DNA of 34,170 nt from an uncultured SAR86 cluster bacterium (GCA_902512655.1 CABXJR010000001.1:115896-150065); one strand, 5' to 3'. Shown: positions 25,049 to 34,170, counted from the first letter of the stretch. Notes: generated from the letters alone by a model not told the origin. Translations and numbers: made by a program.

Positions 25049-26137
25049 TTAGGAGGCAACTTTTTGCCAAACAAAGAACTTTGTGGCTATAAAAAAGCTG
25101 AAGAATATCCAAAATACAATGCCCAGAAAATTAAAATTAATAGCAAACAATGCCGCACCATCGTTTGAAATATTTCGCATTGTTGAAGCTATAACACTCA
25201 ATGGTAATCCACTAGCTACGGGTTGAATGAATGAAGGCAAGGAGGAAATTGGGAAGAAAATACCAGATAAAATTAATTGTGGAAAAGTAAACAATAATAC
25301 CAATGGGCGAATTGATTCCTGTGTTTTAGCAAGACTACCAAGAAAAAATCCTACACATAAAAATATAAATGCACCAAATAAAATTACGCCATATAGTGGT
25401 AAGAGTCCTCCAATGATATTAATCTTTAAAAGTCCAATTGCTAGACCTAAAATAACTGAAAGTTGGATTAAGATAATAAACATGCGTGCTAGAACAATCG
25501 AGATAATAAAATCTTTAGGTTGAATTGGCGTAACAAACAATCTTTTAAGAATACCCCTTCTGCGATACTCCACAATATTGAATCCACTCCCAGCGATGCA
25601 AAGATTCATCAGCATGTATGCCAAAATTCCAGGTAATAAAAAATCAATATATCTTTGTGGTCTAGATTTAACATCTTCAAGTTGAAGAGAAAACATAGGC
25701 TCAATATTTCTTATGTCCCGCTCAATAGAAAGGAGAGTTGCTTTAAGAGAATCTTTAATTGCATCCACTTGCCTCACTTGAGATGCATCAAGCAACAATC
25801 TTAATTTTCCAGGATTTGGGAATTGGTTAAATGTTTCAGGAATAATAATTACAGCCGTCTGATCTGCAGAAATTAACTCCTCTTTTAGCTCTGATTCAGA
25901 ACCCTCTTTAACCAGAAAAGTTTTTTCTTTTTTCACAAGTTCAACAAACTTAAATGAAAGCGCATCTAGAGACTGGTTAACTAAACCTAATTTTGTGGGG
26001 TTAGGTTCCCCGCCAGAAAATAAAAAAATACATGTAAAGATCAATGGAAAGAGTAAACTGAAGAAGAGTGACTGTCGATCTCTATAAAAGATCTTAATAA
26101 AGATAGAGGCTAGATGAATTTGAGGCTTGGTTAACAT
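25049..26137 (-). CDS. ABC-2 type exporter permease
   Basis: 362 residues. One N-terminal membrane helix (about 22-42) is followed by a large extracytoplasmic loop to about residue 165 and then five more helices (ILAYMLMNLCIAG, FIISIVLARMFIILIQ, YGVILFGAFIFLCVGFFLG and so on), the ABC2_membrane_3 architecture. It pairs with the ATPase encoded 3 nt upstream. Related exporters move drugs, polyketides, lipids or polymers. The substrate is unknown. Confidence 0.92.
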   Translation of the reverse strand: MLTKPQIHLASIFIKIFYRDRQSLFFSLLFPLIFTCIFLFSGGEPNPTKLGLVNQSLDALSFKFVELVKKEKTFLVKEGSESELKEELISADQTAVIIIPETFNQFPNPGKLRLLLDASQVRQVDAIKDSLKATLLSIERDIRNIEPMFSLQLEDVKSRPQRYIDFLLPGILAYMLMNLCIAGSGFNIVEYRRRGILKRLFVTPIQPKDFIISIVLARMFIILIQLSVILGLAIGLLKINIIGGLLPLYGVILFGAFIFLCVGFFLGSLAKTQESIRPLVLLFTFPQLILSGIFFPISSLPSFIQPVASGLPLSVIASTMRNISNDGAALFAINFNFLGIVFWIFFSFFIATKFFVWQKVAS

Positions 26138-26140
26138 AGT

Positions 26141-26905
26141 TTAATCTCTTAACCCATGGCCTGTTAGAACTAAAAATACATCCTCAATATTTCCATGGAT
26201 TGGCGTTTCATTTGGCTCGGGAGCATAATCTAAGATAAGTTGTTGCGGCGTATCTTGAGCAATAATTGAACCTTTGTCCATGATGGCAATTCTGTCACAA
26301 AGGTATTCTGCTTCTTCCATATTGTGGGTAGTTAATACAATAGTCATGCCCTCCTCATTTAAATCTTTGGCTAAATTCCATAGATTTCTTTTTGCCTGAG
26401 GATCTAGCCCGGTAGTTGGCTCATCAAGAAATAAAATTTTTGGATTGTTTACCAAAGCACATGCAATTGAAAATCTTTGCTTTTGGCCACCAGATAGATC
26501 ATCGGGGAAAGCATTGATCTTATTTTCTAAATCAACCTTAGCTAATATGAACCTTGGATCAATCGATTTTGAATACAAGTTAGCAAAAAGAATTAATAAT
26601 TCAGATAAATTCAATCTATCAAAATACTCATTTGATTGAAGTTGAACGCCAATAATTTTTTTTACTTCATATGGATGCTTTGTAACATCAACGCCATCAA
26701 TAAATACATTGCCCTTATCAATACTCGTAAGGCCTTCAAGCATTTCCAGGGTTGTTGTTTTTCCAGCACCGTTAGGACCTAGCAAGCCAAAAATTTCTTT
26801 TGGTTGGATGTTTAAACTAATTTTATTAACAGCAGCAAAAGTTTTCGCTGGATTGTCAGGACTGGGATAGTGTTTTTCTAGGTTGACTGCTTTAATAATT
26901 CCCAT
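26141..26905 (-). CDS. ABC transporter ATP-binding protein
   Basis: 254 residues. Walker A is GPNGAGKT (43-50), the signature is LSGGQKQRFSIA, Walker B is ILFLDEPTTGLD and the H-loop is TTHN. Fits the DRR/CcmA-type family that pairs with ABC-2 permeases. It lies 18 nt after the TPR-sulfotransferase stop and 3 nt before the permease, so all three are probably one operon. Confidence 0.96.
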   Translation of the reverse strand: MGIIKAVNLEKHYPSPDNPAKTFAAVNKISLNIQPKEIFGLLGPNGAGKTTTLEMLEGLTSIDKGNVFIDGVDVTKHPYEVKKIIGVQLQSNEYFDRLNLSELLILFANLYSKSIDPRFILAKVDLENKINAFPDDLSGGQKQRFSIACALVNNPKILFLDEPTTGLDPQAKRNLWNLAKDLNEEGMTIVLTTHNMEEAEYLCDRIAIMDKGSIIAQDTPQQLILDYAPEPNETPIHGNIEDVFLVLTGHGLRD

Positions 26906-26923
26906 TGGGTTCTTTCTTTTAAA

Positions 26924-28951
26924 TTATTTAATTAAAGCCACATCTTCTGGCTTTAGTAATTTGCTATCTAAATTATCTAATAGTGGTTTTAAATTTTTAG
27001 CATATGGCTTCCACCTATCCATACCCTTTTTGTTAATTGGTTGTCTGACTTGCTCTGAACTTGCGGTCCGAACTGATCTATCAGTTTCATGGAATGAGAT
27101 GCATTGCTCCTCAAAAGGTAACTCAAGATAATCAAGGATTCTTCTAACCTGTCCATCAAGATCCTCAATTACATCCTCGTTATTTACTCTCAAAATTTTA
27201 TTAGGTAAGACCTTGTCCCAATGATCCATAAGCCTTACATAACTATTGTAATAACTACCTGCCTCTTCAAGACCATATGTAAATTCTTGCCCTTGTGCAA
27301 ATAGTTGCTTGAACATACTGAAACAGCAATCCAATGGATATCGTCTTGCATCAATAATTTTTGCATTTGGCATGATTAAATGAATTAATCCAATATGCCT
27401 AAAATTGTTAGGCATCTTATCAGTATACATAGGCGCATCTTTCCTGTGCATTCGAGTATCTTCAATAAATTTTTTACCAAACTCCTCTCTTTGTTTAAGC
27501 GTCAATGACTTCATGCTTTTAGGATAATTACCCAACTTGCCGTATACATCATCTCCACGAAGACTTTGTGCTATAGACAAAATATTAGGAAGCTCTAGAG
27601 TTCCATCAATCATTGAATGGGAAGCCAGAATTTGCTCTATAAGGGTTGAGCCGGCCCTAGGTAAACCTAAAATAAATATGGGATCTTTTGTTGTATGCCC
27701 TCCATCGCCCAGATCTATAAAAAACTCTTCATCACAAACATCTATCTGTGCTTGAAGTTCTGCATCCATTCTTTCAATGGAGTACTTGCTTTGATCATTT
27801 TTAATTTTATTACCTTGTTGTAAATTGAAAAAAGCTTCATCAAACTCACCTATGACTTCACAGCCCTGAGCAAGAGCAAAATGAAAGTACGCTTTTTCTC
27901 TTAATGATAAGTCAACCCTCTTTACCTGCTCTCGCATACTGTTTAACTCATTGGGGTTGAAAGAGTATGTTTTTAAGTTTGCCAATGAGAAGTATGCTTC
28001 ACCATGATCAGACTTAATTTGATATGCAGATTGATAGCTTTTGATAGCTTGATCTGTATCTCCAAGAGTTTTTTGCGCATGTCCTTTTGAGGTATGTGTA
28101 CTAAAGTTATATGGATTGTTACTTAGAATGCTATCAAACATTTTGATTGCTTGGGCATGATCGCCGTTTTGCATCATTTCACTAGCTTTTTGTGCTTGAT
28201 AGACAGGGTTATCTGGGTATTGATCACAAAGAATGTTAACTTGCTCCATGGTTTTCGCAAATTTTTGTTTTTTTCTTAGAATTCCAGCATATTGCATCCT
28301 AAGATCTCCATCCTTAGGCTTGAATTCAACCGCCTTTTCTAGCAAAAATTCTGCGTCATCAAAATAGCCCAACCGATTGGCAATTTCAGACAAAAGTGAC
28401 ATGGCATATGTATGCGTTGGGTTCTTTTGTAGAAAAGCTCTACACTGCCTTTCAGCCAACCCCAATCTACCTTCATTAAGTATCTGATCAATATACAATA
28501 ATGCTGGCGGGAGTGATTCCAATTTTTTAATTTGCTGTTGAGCATGATCGGCAGCAGGTTGATTCTTATTTTTAACAAAATATTGGTAAAGCATATTCCA
28601 TGATGCGAGTAATGCTGGATTAAGTTCACATGCTTGTCTGTAATTAATGATGGCCTTCTCATCATTCCCCATGTCTCTATTTATGTGCCCAAGCTCTTGA
28701 TAAGCACGACCCATGTCAGGAGCATTTAAGAGTAAGTTTTCAATGTATTTTTGTGAGTCATCAAATTTTTTCAGATATCTGGATGAGACAGAAGCTAAAT
28801 ATAAAGCATCAATGTTATTGGGATGATCCCTAAGAATAATTTCAAAAAGCATGAGGGCATCTTCAAATCTATTTTCTTTTACAGCTTGAGTGGCCTCACT
28901 CAAATCTACTGATAAAGTTGGATCGTTAGTATTAGATTTATCTTCTTTCAT
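26924..28951 (-). CDS. TPR-repeat sulfotransferase
   Basis: 675 residues. The first 400 or so residues are about ten tetratricopeptide repeats (for example ALMLFEIILRDHPNNIDALYLA, FDDAEFLLEKAVEFKP). The C-terminal sulfotransferase domain carries the PAPS 5'-phosphosulfate loop FILGLPRAGSTL (426-437) and a RRYPLDCCFSMFKQ region near the expected 3'-phosphate site. Such TPR-sulfotransferases are frequent in marine bacteria and of unknown acceptor. No signal peptide: cytoplasmic. First gene of the ABC exporter operon, separated from the second TonB receptor by a terminator. Confidence 0.93.
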   Translation of the reverse strand: MKEDKSNTNDPTLSVDLSEATQAVKENRFEDALMLFEIILRDHPNNIDALYLASVSSRYLKKFDDSQKYIENLLLNAPDMGRAYQELGHINRDMGNDEKAIINYRQACELNPALLASWNMLYQYFVKNKNQPAADHAQQQIKKLESLPPALLYIDQILNEGRLGLAERQCRAFLQKNPTHTYAMSLLSEIANRLGYFDDAEFLLEKAVEFKPKDGDLRMQYAGILRKKQKFAKTMEQVNILCDQYPDNPVYQAQKASEMMQNGDHAQAIKMFDSILSNNPYNFSTHTSKGHAQKTLGDTDQAIKSYQSAYQIKSDHGEAYFSLANLKTYSFNPNELNSMREQVKRVDLSLREKAYFHFALAQGCEVIGEFDEAFFNLQQGNKIKNDQSKYSIERMDAELQAQIDVCDEEFFIDLGDGGHTTKDPIFILGLPRAGSTLIEQILASHSMIDGTLELPNILSIAQSLRGDDVYGKLGNYPKSMKSLTLKQREEFGKKFIEDTRMHRKDAPMYTDKMPNNFRHIGLIHLIMPNAKIIDARRYPLDCCFSMFKQLFAQGQEFTYGLEEAGSYYNSYVRLMDHWDKVLPNKILRVNNEDVIEDLDGQVRRILDYLELPFEEQCISFHETDRSVRTASSEQVRQPINKKGMDRWKPYAKNLKPLLDNLDSKLLKPEDVALIK

Positions 28952-29002
28952 TTTTTACATAATTTTAACAAAGAAAAATGAGTTATATTTCTCATGAAAT
29001 TA

Positions 29003-29028
29003 AAAAAGGGAGCATTAGCTCCCTTTTT
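29003..29028. terminator. Rho-independent terminator of the second TonB receptor
   Basis: AAAAAGGGAGC and GCTCCCTTTTT form an 11-bp stem around ATTA; on the minus strand it is followed by a run of U. It lies 19 nt downstream of the receptor stop (minus strand) and upstream of the sulfotransferase operon, isolating the two. Its layout copies that of the 19180 terminator. Confidence 0.88.
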
Positions 29029-29046
29029 ACTTTATATAAACTAAAA

Positions 29047-31662
29047 CTAGTTATTAAAAAATCTCTTGAATCTAATACCTACAGTAGTTGGTCTGATTAT
29101 ACTAACACGCTGCCTGTCAAAGACAAAAGTGTTACTAATTTCAGCTCTCTCATCAGTAATGTTATCGATATAAGCCTCAAATATCGAATCATCACTGCTG
29201 ATTCCGAAACGCACATTCATAAAGCTATAGCTATCTTGAATTGCTCTATTTGGCGCCATAATATCGGAGTAACTGTCATCTGAGAAAGTAAATTGAGCCT
29301 GAAAATGTGCTGTATTTCCGGAACCTATACCCCACTCTTTTCTTGCGCTTAAATTACCCTGTATTCCAGGAGCAAATGCCAATTCTGATCCCTCAACAAC
29401 ATCATTGGTAGGAACTAAGCTTTTAGTAATTTCTGAGTCCAATACGGAGAAAGCACCAGACAACACCCAACCATCAAGGTCAGGGGGAACATAAGTAAAG
29501 TCTCCTTCAAGACCGGTAATTTCAGCATCTGCTGCATTATCAGAGAAGAATAAGTTAACTATGCTAGGGTCAAAAATAGTAGACTGAAGCCCGCTAATAT
29601 CAACTATAAAGGCGCTACCATTGAATCTCAGTCGACCATCATCAAGAAGAGCCTTCCATCCAAATTCAAAGTTTGTAACTTCATCGGAATCAATTGAAGG
29701 TTTCACTGAATAAGTACCATCAGCATTTGTTCGACCAGCCGGCCTGTTTAACAAACCCGGTCTAAAACCTTCTGACCAAGTCAGATAATACATGATATCT
29801 TCAGATGGATTCCATGAATAAGTTATCTTCCCAATTGTTCCATCACTTTTAGCCTTATCAGGGTATCCATTTGGATTTCCTGGTGCATATTGAGCCGATA
29901 GATTAGATCCAAATTGCTGCGTATCAGGAGCACCGAATCCATTATAGAAAGAAGAGTTAGCACTTCCCTCAAAGTCAACTTCAATGTCATACCATCTAAC
30001 ACCAACAGTAAGCTCGGATGTTTCTGAGGTATCTATACTAAGCTCACCAAATACACCTTGTTGCTTATCAGTTCTCTTAATATCATTAAAGAAAATAACT
30101 GGTTCACTATATGGACCTGCTGAGTACCAACCCGGACTTGCATTATTAATTGCTCCAGTGACAGATGTGTCTGTTAAAGCATAGTTTGCAGCATAAGTAA
30201 TATCATTATCCACAGAACTTGGATATGTGAAGAGGTTTAATTCTCTTAGCTCTAGGTCACTAAAAAACACTCCAGCTGTAAGACTTGTAGTGTCGTTTAT
30301 TGGTGCATTAACCCTGAATTCATGAGTTGTAACCTCTGTTTTAGTTGTTGAATCAACCAATAAGTTTGGTGCCCCACATGTTCCAGTAGGAACATTACCA
30401 GGTGCTAACTTAGTATAAGTAACATAATAGTCACAGATATAGTAAGGCAGATACTGACCAACAAATAAATAGTCAGTGTAATCAACGTCTTGATCAGTTG
30501 TTCTGTCTGTATAAGCTCCAGTATAAAGAACCTCAAGATCTCCAATTGAACCCTTTAGAGTAAAACTCATGTTATCGAACTCATCTTCAATAGAATCATT
30601 TGTGTATCTTTGAACTTCTAAATCTTCCAATGTAGGATCAACAAAAAATACACCGTCAGCATCAATTGTTTGTGTTGCAAAGGTTGCTAGAGCATCCCAA
30701 TTGTCATTAATCTCATGAGCGATACTTGCTCTGAAACCTTCATAATCAACTGGGTTAGCATCTTCTTGAACAATTGCATCCGCATTCAAAAGTGTTGCGC
30801 CTGAAAGATCTGCTCCAGCTTGGATGCCGCCCCTAGACGATGATACTGCAAGACCGTTTTGTCTTACAGTTCCAGCTGCTCTAAAACGAGCAGATTGGCT
30901 TGCATCAAGTTTTCCAGCAACTTGATCAATGTAACCACCTCTTCGATCGCTATAAGCTACAAATCTTAAGGCTGTTGAATCACCCATGGGAATATTAGAA
31001 ACATATTCAAACTTGTTGCCAGCGCCTCCATCCGGCATAGCTCTAGCTTCGATTTCAAGACTGCTTGAAGATTCTCCTATTACGGGTTTGTTAGTAATCA
31101 TGCGAACAACACCAGCTTGCGAGCTAGCACCAAATAAAGTTCCTTGGGGTCCAGATAGAACCTCTACACGTCCAACGTCAGCCGCATAAACATCTAAATT
31201 TCTTCCAGGCTGACCTAATGGCTGCTCATCAAGATAAAATGCAACGTTAGGAGTTAAACCAGCAACACCAGCAGTAGTTAGGTTTGGGGTAGTAGAAGCA
31301 AGACCTCTTATATATATAGTGCTTTGGCCAGGCCCTGATCCACCAGCTGTAACGCCAGGTAATTGCATTAAATAATCTTCGAAGACATTTATTCCTTTTT
31401 GCTCAAGGGACTCTTCAGTAAGAGCATTAACGGAAAGAGGGACATCTTGAAGTCCCTCAGCCTTTTTCCTGGAGGTAACAACAACCTCTTCAATGGTTGC
31501 TTGAGATTGAGCTCCTAAATGTCCGCTGTATGCAGATGCATTTATAATAGCAAAAGCGGATATTGCAGAAATAACCTTGTTTCCAAAATTATCAAAAGCC
31601 TTGTGTCTAAAGGTCTTCTGAATATTCTTAATTACGTTACTTTTCTTAATGGTATTTATCAT
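29047..31662 (-). CDS. TonB-dependent outer-membrane receptor
   Basis: 871 residues. The N-terminus is long and basic before the hydrophobic signal core (VISAISAFAIINASAYSG), giving an extended signal peptide of about 50 residues. Then come the TonB box ATIEEVVVTSRK (56-67), the plug (LPGVTAGGSGPGQSTIYIRGL and VEVLSGPQGTLFGASSQAGVVR) and a barrel. The C-terminus is RFKRFFNN, not the usual final Phe, so the barrel end is slightly atypical. A strong AGGGGGGAA precedes the ATG. The plug style is that of the iron complex or broad-substrate receptors; the ligand is unknown. It has its own terminator. Confidence 0.95.
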   Translation of the reverse strand: MINTIKKSNVIKNIQKTFRHKAFDNFGNKVISAISAFAIINASAYSGHLGAQSQATIEEVVVTSRKKAEGLQDVPLSVNALTEESLEQKGINVFEDYLMQLPGVTAGGSGPGQSTIYIRGLASTTPNLTTAGVAGLTPNVAFYLDEQPLGQPGRNLDVYAADVGRVEVLSGPQGTLFGASSQAGVVRMITNKPVIGESSSSLEIEARAMPDGGAGNKFEYVSNIPMGDSTALRFVAYSDRRGGYIDQVAGKLDASQSARFRAAGTVRQNGLAVSSSRGGIQAGADLSGATLLNADAIVQEDANPVDYEGFRASIAHEINDNWDALATFATQTIDADGVFFVDPTLEDLEVQRYTNDSIEDEFDNMSFTLKGSIGDLEVLYTGAYTDRTTDQDVDYTDYLFVGQYLPYYICDYYVTYTKLAPGNVPTGTCGAPNLLVDSTTKTEVTTHEFRVNAPINDTTSLTAGVFFSDLELRELNLFTYPSSVDNDITYAANYALTDTSVTGAINNASPGWYSAGPYSEPVIFFNDIKRTDKQQGVFGELSIDTSETSELTVGVRWYDIEVDFEGSANSSFYNGFGAPDTQQFGSNLSAQYAPGNPNGYPDKAKSDGTIGKITYSWNPSEDIMYYLTWSEGFRPGLLNRPAGRTNADGTYSVKPSIDSDEVTNFEFGWKALLDDGRLRFNGSAFIVDISGLQSTIFDPSIVNLFFSDNAADAEITGLEGDFTYVPPDLDGWVLSGAFSVLDSEITKSLVPTNDVVEGSELAFAPGIQGNLSARKEWGIGSGNTAHFQAQFTFSDDSYSDIMAPNRAIQDSYSFMNVRFGISSDDSIFEAYIDNITDERAEISNTFVFDRQRVSIIRPTTVGIRFKRFFNN

Positions 31663-32092
31663 AGTTCCCCCCTAGGGATAAATTTTATTTAAAGTAGATT
31701 TCCAGAAAGAAAGGAGGCATAGAACCCACTTCCATAATGATTATTGTTTAAGTCAAAACTTAAGTTTTTTAAAGACATTCATAGACCATAGCAAATGAAT
31801 GAAAAAATTTTAAGTAAATATAGAAAAAACATGCTTTATTTTAGAAAAACTGCACTATTTATTGAAATTATTGAAAATTAGCACTCAGTTAATGACAAAC
31901 CCTGAAAAAATATTCAGCTTTAGCAATTCTTTTAGTTCGCTGCAATAGGATCAAGCCATGAAGTAATCAATCAAAACAAAACAAAAAAATTTATATACAG
32001 GAAGATTGAAAAAAGCAAAAATTTCAAATTTTTTGAAATTGCCCTACACTTAGCCAATTACATTTCACCATTCAATAAACTTACCTAATTAA
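31663..32092. promoter_or_regulatory. 430-bp intergenic region between the divergent TonB receptor and BCCT genes
   Basis: No convincing ORF. It holds the receptor RBS on the minus strand, a perfect 14-bp palindrome AAAACTTAAGTTTT (31755-31768) about 93 nt from the receptor start, overlapped by a TTGACT-like hexamer on the minus strand, and an inverted repeat near the BCCT promoter (described separately). Elsewhere it is low-complexity AT-rich DNA. Confidence 0.55.
32020..32040. promoter_or_regulatory. Inverted repeat near the BCCT promoter
   Basis: AATTTCAAA and TTTGAAATT (9-bp arms, 3-nt centre) lie 52 nt before the BCCT ATG. A weak promoter, TTCAAA-16 nt-TACACT, overlaps the repeat, so a protein bound here would block it. 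Candidate operator only. Confidence 0.35.
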
Positions 32093-33577
32093 ATGTTTAA
32101 AAAAATAGCTCCCAAACGCTTCTTGTTCTCTATATTTTTAATAACTGCTTTCATTGGAATCACCCTTACTAATTTAAAGGAAGCTGATCAGTTATTTGCT
32201 GATATCCAAACTCAAATTTCAGATAGTTTAGGTTGGTTAATTATCTTGCTTACTAATGGCTTTCTAATTTTTGTTATTTATTTAGCTTTCAGCAAACATA
32301 AAACTCTCATTCTGGGTGGGCCAGATGCTAAGCCAGAGTTCTCACGAGTGAATTGGATAGCCATGCTATTTAGTGCAGGCCTGGGTGTTGGATTATTGTT
32401 TTATGGTGTAGCTGAACCTATCATGCATCTTAGCTCCGATTTACTCCACAAAGAAAGTGCCTCTTTTTCAGATAAAGCAAATCTTTCAATGAATCTTGCC
32501 TATTTGCATTGGGGATTTCATGGTTGGGCAATTTATGGTGTCGTTGGGTTATGTTTTGCATATTTTGCCTATAACAACAAACTACCCTTTCGCGTAAGTT
32601 CTTTTTTCTCAGGACCATTAACAAAAAATATATGGGGAAGAGTATCTTTAGATGTCATAGCAATTATTGCCACAATATTTGGTATAGCAACATCGCTGGG
32701 ACTTGGAGCAAATCAAATTAACTCTGGTCTTAGTTACATGGGAGTTATTGAAGGCAGCTTTGTTAATACTATTGGGATTGTCATACTTATAACTCTAATG
32801 GGTCTAGTAAGTGTTGTTCTTGGTTTAAAGGTTGGCATTAAAATCTTATCTCAAATAAACATCGTCTTATGTATTATTTTTCTTTCATTTATTTTTCTTG
32901 CTGGGCCAACAAGTTATATCTTGGATGGCCTTGTACAAAATTTAGGTTCTTATGTTCAAAAATTATTAAGCCTATCCACAAACACTCAAGGTTATTCAGA
33001 TTCTTCATGGCAAAATGCATGGACTCTTTATTATTATTCTTGGTGGTTTGCGTGGTCTCCATTTGTAGGGTTATTTATTGCAAGAATATCTTACGGCAGA
33101 TCGATTCAAGAATTCCTAATAGGAGCTGTACTTGTTCCAACTTTTATTGTTTTTATCTGGATGGGTGTTTTTGGCAATGCAGCCATCTATCAAGAATTTA
33201 TAGAACCAACATCTCTTAGCACAGCAATTAATAATGACATAGCTATCTCCTTGTTTATTTTCTTAGAGCAATTCCCATTTTCACAAGTCGTCATGTGGCT
33301 GGCGATTGTAATAATATTAACTTTTTTTGTTACCTCATCTGACTCAGGAGCCTTGGTGACATCAATGTTAACTGCTGCAAAAAAAGAAAACTTTAAAGAC
33401 GAGCCGCCAATGATTTTAAGAATTATTTGGGCATTATCACTAGGTGTAATTTCAATTGTACTTTTAGCTGGGGGTGGCATTGGAGCTCTCCAAACATCGG
33501 TCATAGTTACAGGAGTTCCTTTTGCAATTTTGGTTTCATTTGCTGCAAGAAGTCTTCTCAAAGATCTCAATAAATGA
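32093..33577 (+). CDS. BCCT-family betaine/choline/carnitine transporter
   Basis: 494 residues and about twelve membrane helices. Family hallmarks include SAGLGVGLLFYGVAEPIMH, the HWGFHGWAIYG stretch and the tryptophan-rich box YYSWWFAWSPFVGLFIARISYGRS. Members import quaternary ammonium compounds (glycine betaine, choline, carnitine, DMSP) with Na+ or by exchange. The LG in the GLGVG motif replaces the Met of BetP. Its stop overlaps the ATG of the SnoaL-like gene (ATGA). No Shine-Dalgarno. Confidence 0.95.
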   Translation: MFKKIAPKRFLFSIFLITAFIGITLTNLKEADQLFADIQTQISDSLGWLIILLTNGFLIFVIYLAFSKHKTLILGGPDAKPEFSRVNWIAMLFSAGLGVGLLFYGVAEPIMHLSSDLLHKESASFSDKANLSMNLAYLHWGFHGWAIYGVVGLCFAYFAYNNKLPFRVSSFFSGPLTKNIWGRVSLDVIAIIATIFGIATSLGLGANQINSGLSYMGVIEGSFVNTIGIVILITLMGLVSVVLGLKVGIKILSQINIVLCIIFLSFIFLAGPTSYILDGLVQNLGSYVQKLLSLSTNTQGYSDSSWQNAWTLYYYSWWFAWSPFVGLFIARISYGRSIQEFLIGAVLVPTFIVFIWMGVFGNAAIYQEFIEPTSLSTAINNDIAISLFIFLEQFPFSQVVMWLAIVIILTFFVTSSDSGALVTSMLTAAKKENFKDEPPMILRIIWALSLGVISIVLLAGGGIGALQTSVIVTGVPFAILVSFAARSLLKDLNK

Positions 33578-33972
33578 TCTCTGAATCAGAAAAAAATAAA
33601 GAAATTGCAATTAAGTTTTTTGAAGCCTTGAGTTCTGGGTCTGAAACCTATTTAGATTTTTATAATGATGATTCAATTATCTGGACCGCTGGTGAAAATG
33701 ATATTGGTGGCACAAGAACTAAAAAAGAAATCATGACTTTTGCTCATGGTATTCTAGAAGCATTTCCAACCGGTATTAAATTCAATATTACTGGTATTAC
33801 TGCTGAAAATGAGAGAGTTGCTGTTGAGGTCCAAGGAGATGCTATTCATATTTCAGGCAAACCTTATAATAATTTTTATCATTTTTTACTTAAAATTAAA
33901 GATGGAAAAATAATGGAACTTAAAGAGTATATGGACACACAGTTAGCTGCAAAAATCCTTCTTGATAGCTAA
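33574..33972 (+). CDS. SnoaL-like / NTF2-fold protein
   Basis: 132 residues with the alpha-beta cone of the NTF2/SnoaL superfamily: an N-terminal helix AIKFFEAL, a FYNDDSIIW strand, a helix TFAHGILEAFPTGIKF, then strands ending HFLLKIKDGKIMELKEYMD. Members are isomerases, epoxide hydrolases or small-molecule binding proteins. The 4-nt overlap with the BCCT gene suggests it acts on what the transporter brings in (inference). No signal peptide. Confidence 0.82.
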   Translation: MISESEKNKEIAIKFFEALSSGSETYLDFYNDDSIIWTAGENDIGGTRTKKEIMTFAHGILEAFPTGIKFNITGITAENERVAVEVQGDAIHISGKPYNNFYHFLLKIKDGKIMELKEYMDTQLAAKILLDS

Positions 33973-34095
33973 AATTTAAGAACTTATCAATTTAAAAAAT
34001 TCATATAAAAATAAACTTTCTTATCTATTTTTCTTCTATGAAAAATTCATAAAATTTTTACAAAATCAGATCAAAAAAAACACCTAAAAAAACAA

Positions 34096-34170
34096 TGGAC
34101 AGTTGTATTTTCTAGGATTATTATCACAAGTTAATAAGAATGTATTTAGTATTTAAAAGGACTTTTTCAT
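34096..34170 (+). promoter_or_regulatory. Promoter and ribosome binding site of a gene starting at the right edge
   Basis: TGGACA (34096-34101), a 17-nt spacer and TATTAT (34119-34124) form a good sigma70-type promoter. AAAAGGA (34155-34161) is followed by the final bases ..CAT, so an ATG would begin at 34169 if the next base is G. The product lies outside the window. Confidence 0.55.

Noticed and set aside
1-34170. CRISPR arrays, insertion sequences, rRNA and tRNA genes
   Set aside because: No regularly spaced repeats, no transposase and no conserved RNA text found on reading both strands; a covariance-model scan would be needed to exclude small ncRNAs.

Overview
The window is about 34 kb of AT-rich, gene-dense DNA with short intergenic gaps, no rRNA or tRNA genes, no CRISPR array and no intact mobile element. 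Two large TonB-dependent receptors, a BCCT transporter, PutA, a TPR-sulfotransferase, BipA and many lipoprotein or signal-peptide proteins point to a Gram-negative, aerobic, heterotrophic marine gammaproteobacterium of the streamlined oligotroph kind (SAR86-like is my best guess; this is inference, not proof). Many genes lack a clear Shine-Dalgarno sequence, so the few strong ones stand out.

Layout. (1) 1-2.6 kb: the end of a rhodanese gene, then a minus-strand cluster of an exported methyltransferase-like protein, an exported duplicated Cys/His protein and a small membrane-tethered protein, divergent from a DoxX gene across a perfect 18-bp palindrome. (2) 2.6-7.9 kb, minus strand: a Gly/Leu-rich membrane protein and an RRM protein; then a tightly packed set (SDR, serine beta-lactamase-fold hydrolase, S1/P1 nuclease, patatin lipase) preceded by a YeiH-family transporter. 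(3) 8-13.4 kb: housekeeping genes typA/bipA, a DEAD-box helicase, an AhpD-like protein, metB and a small lipoprotein. (4) 13.5-18.5 kb: the most interesting locus, a three-gene operon with 4-nt overlaps. It encodes a GltD-like FAD/NADPH/Fe-S oxidoreductase with an N-terminal integrase-arm-like domain, then KorA-like (gamma-alpha) and KorB-like (TPP/Fe-S) subunits. The 5' leader can fold into two hairpins, the second holding a very strong Shine-Dalgarno sequence in its loop. (5) 18.5-31.7 kb: a YczE-family membrane protein, a TonB receptor, PutA, an ABC exporter pair with a TPR-sulfotransferase, and a second TonB receptor. (6) 32.1-34.2 kb: a BCCT transporter overlapping a SnoaL-like protein, then a good sigma70-type promoter and RBS for a gene that begins at the right edge.

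How it fits together: the cell appears to import compatible solutes and polymers or siderophores (BCCT, TonB receptors), degrade nucleic acids and lipids outside the cytoplasm (S1/P1 nuclease, possibly patatin), burn proline to glutamate (PutA), and handle 2-oxoglutarate or another 2-oxoacid through an NADP-linked oxidoreductase. That complex resembles the three-subunit 2-oxoglutarate:NADP+ oxidoreductase known from Azoarcus. Its unusual N-terminal domain and structured leader are the parts I could not match to anything I know.
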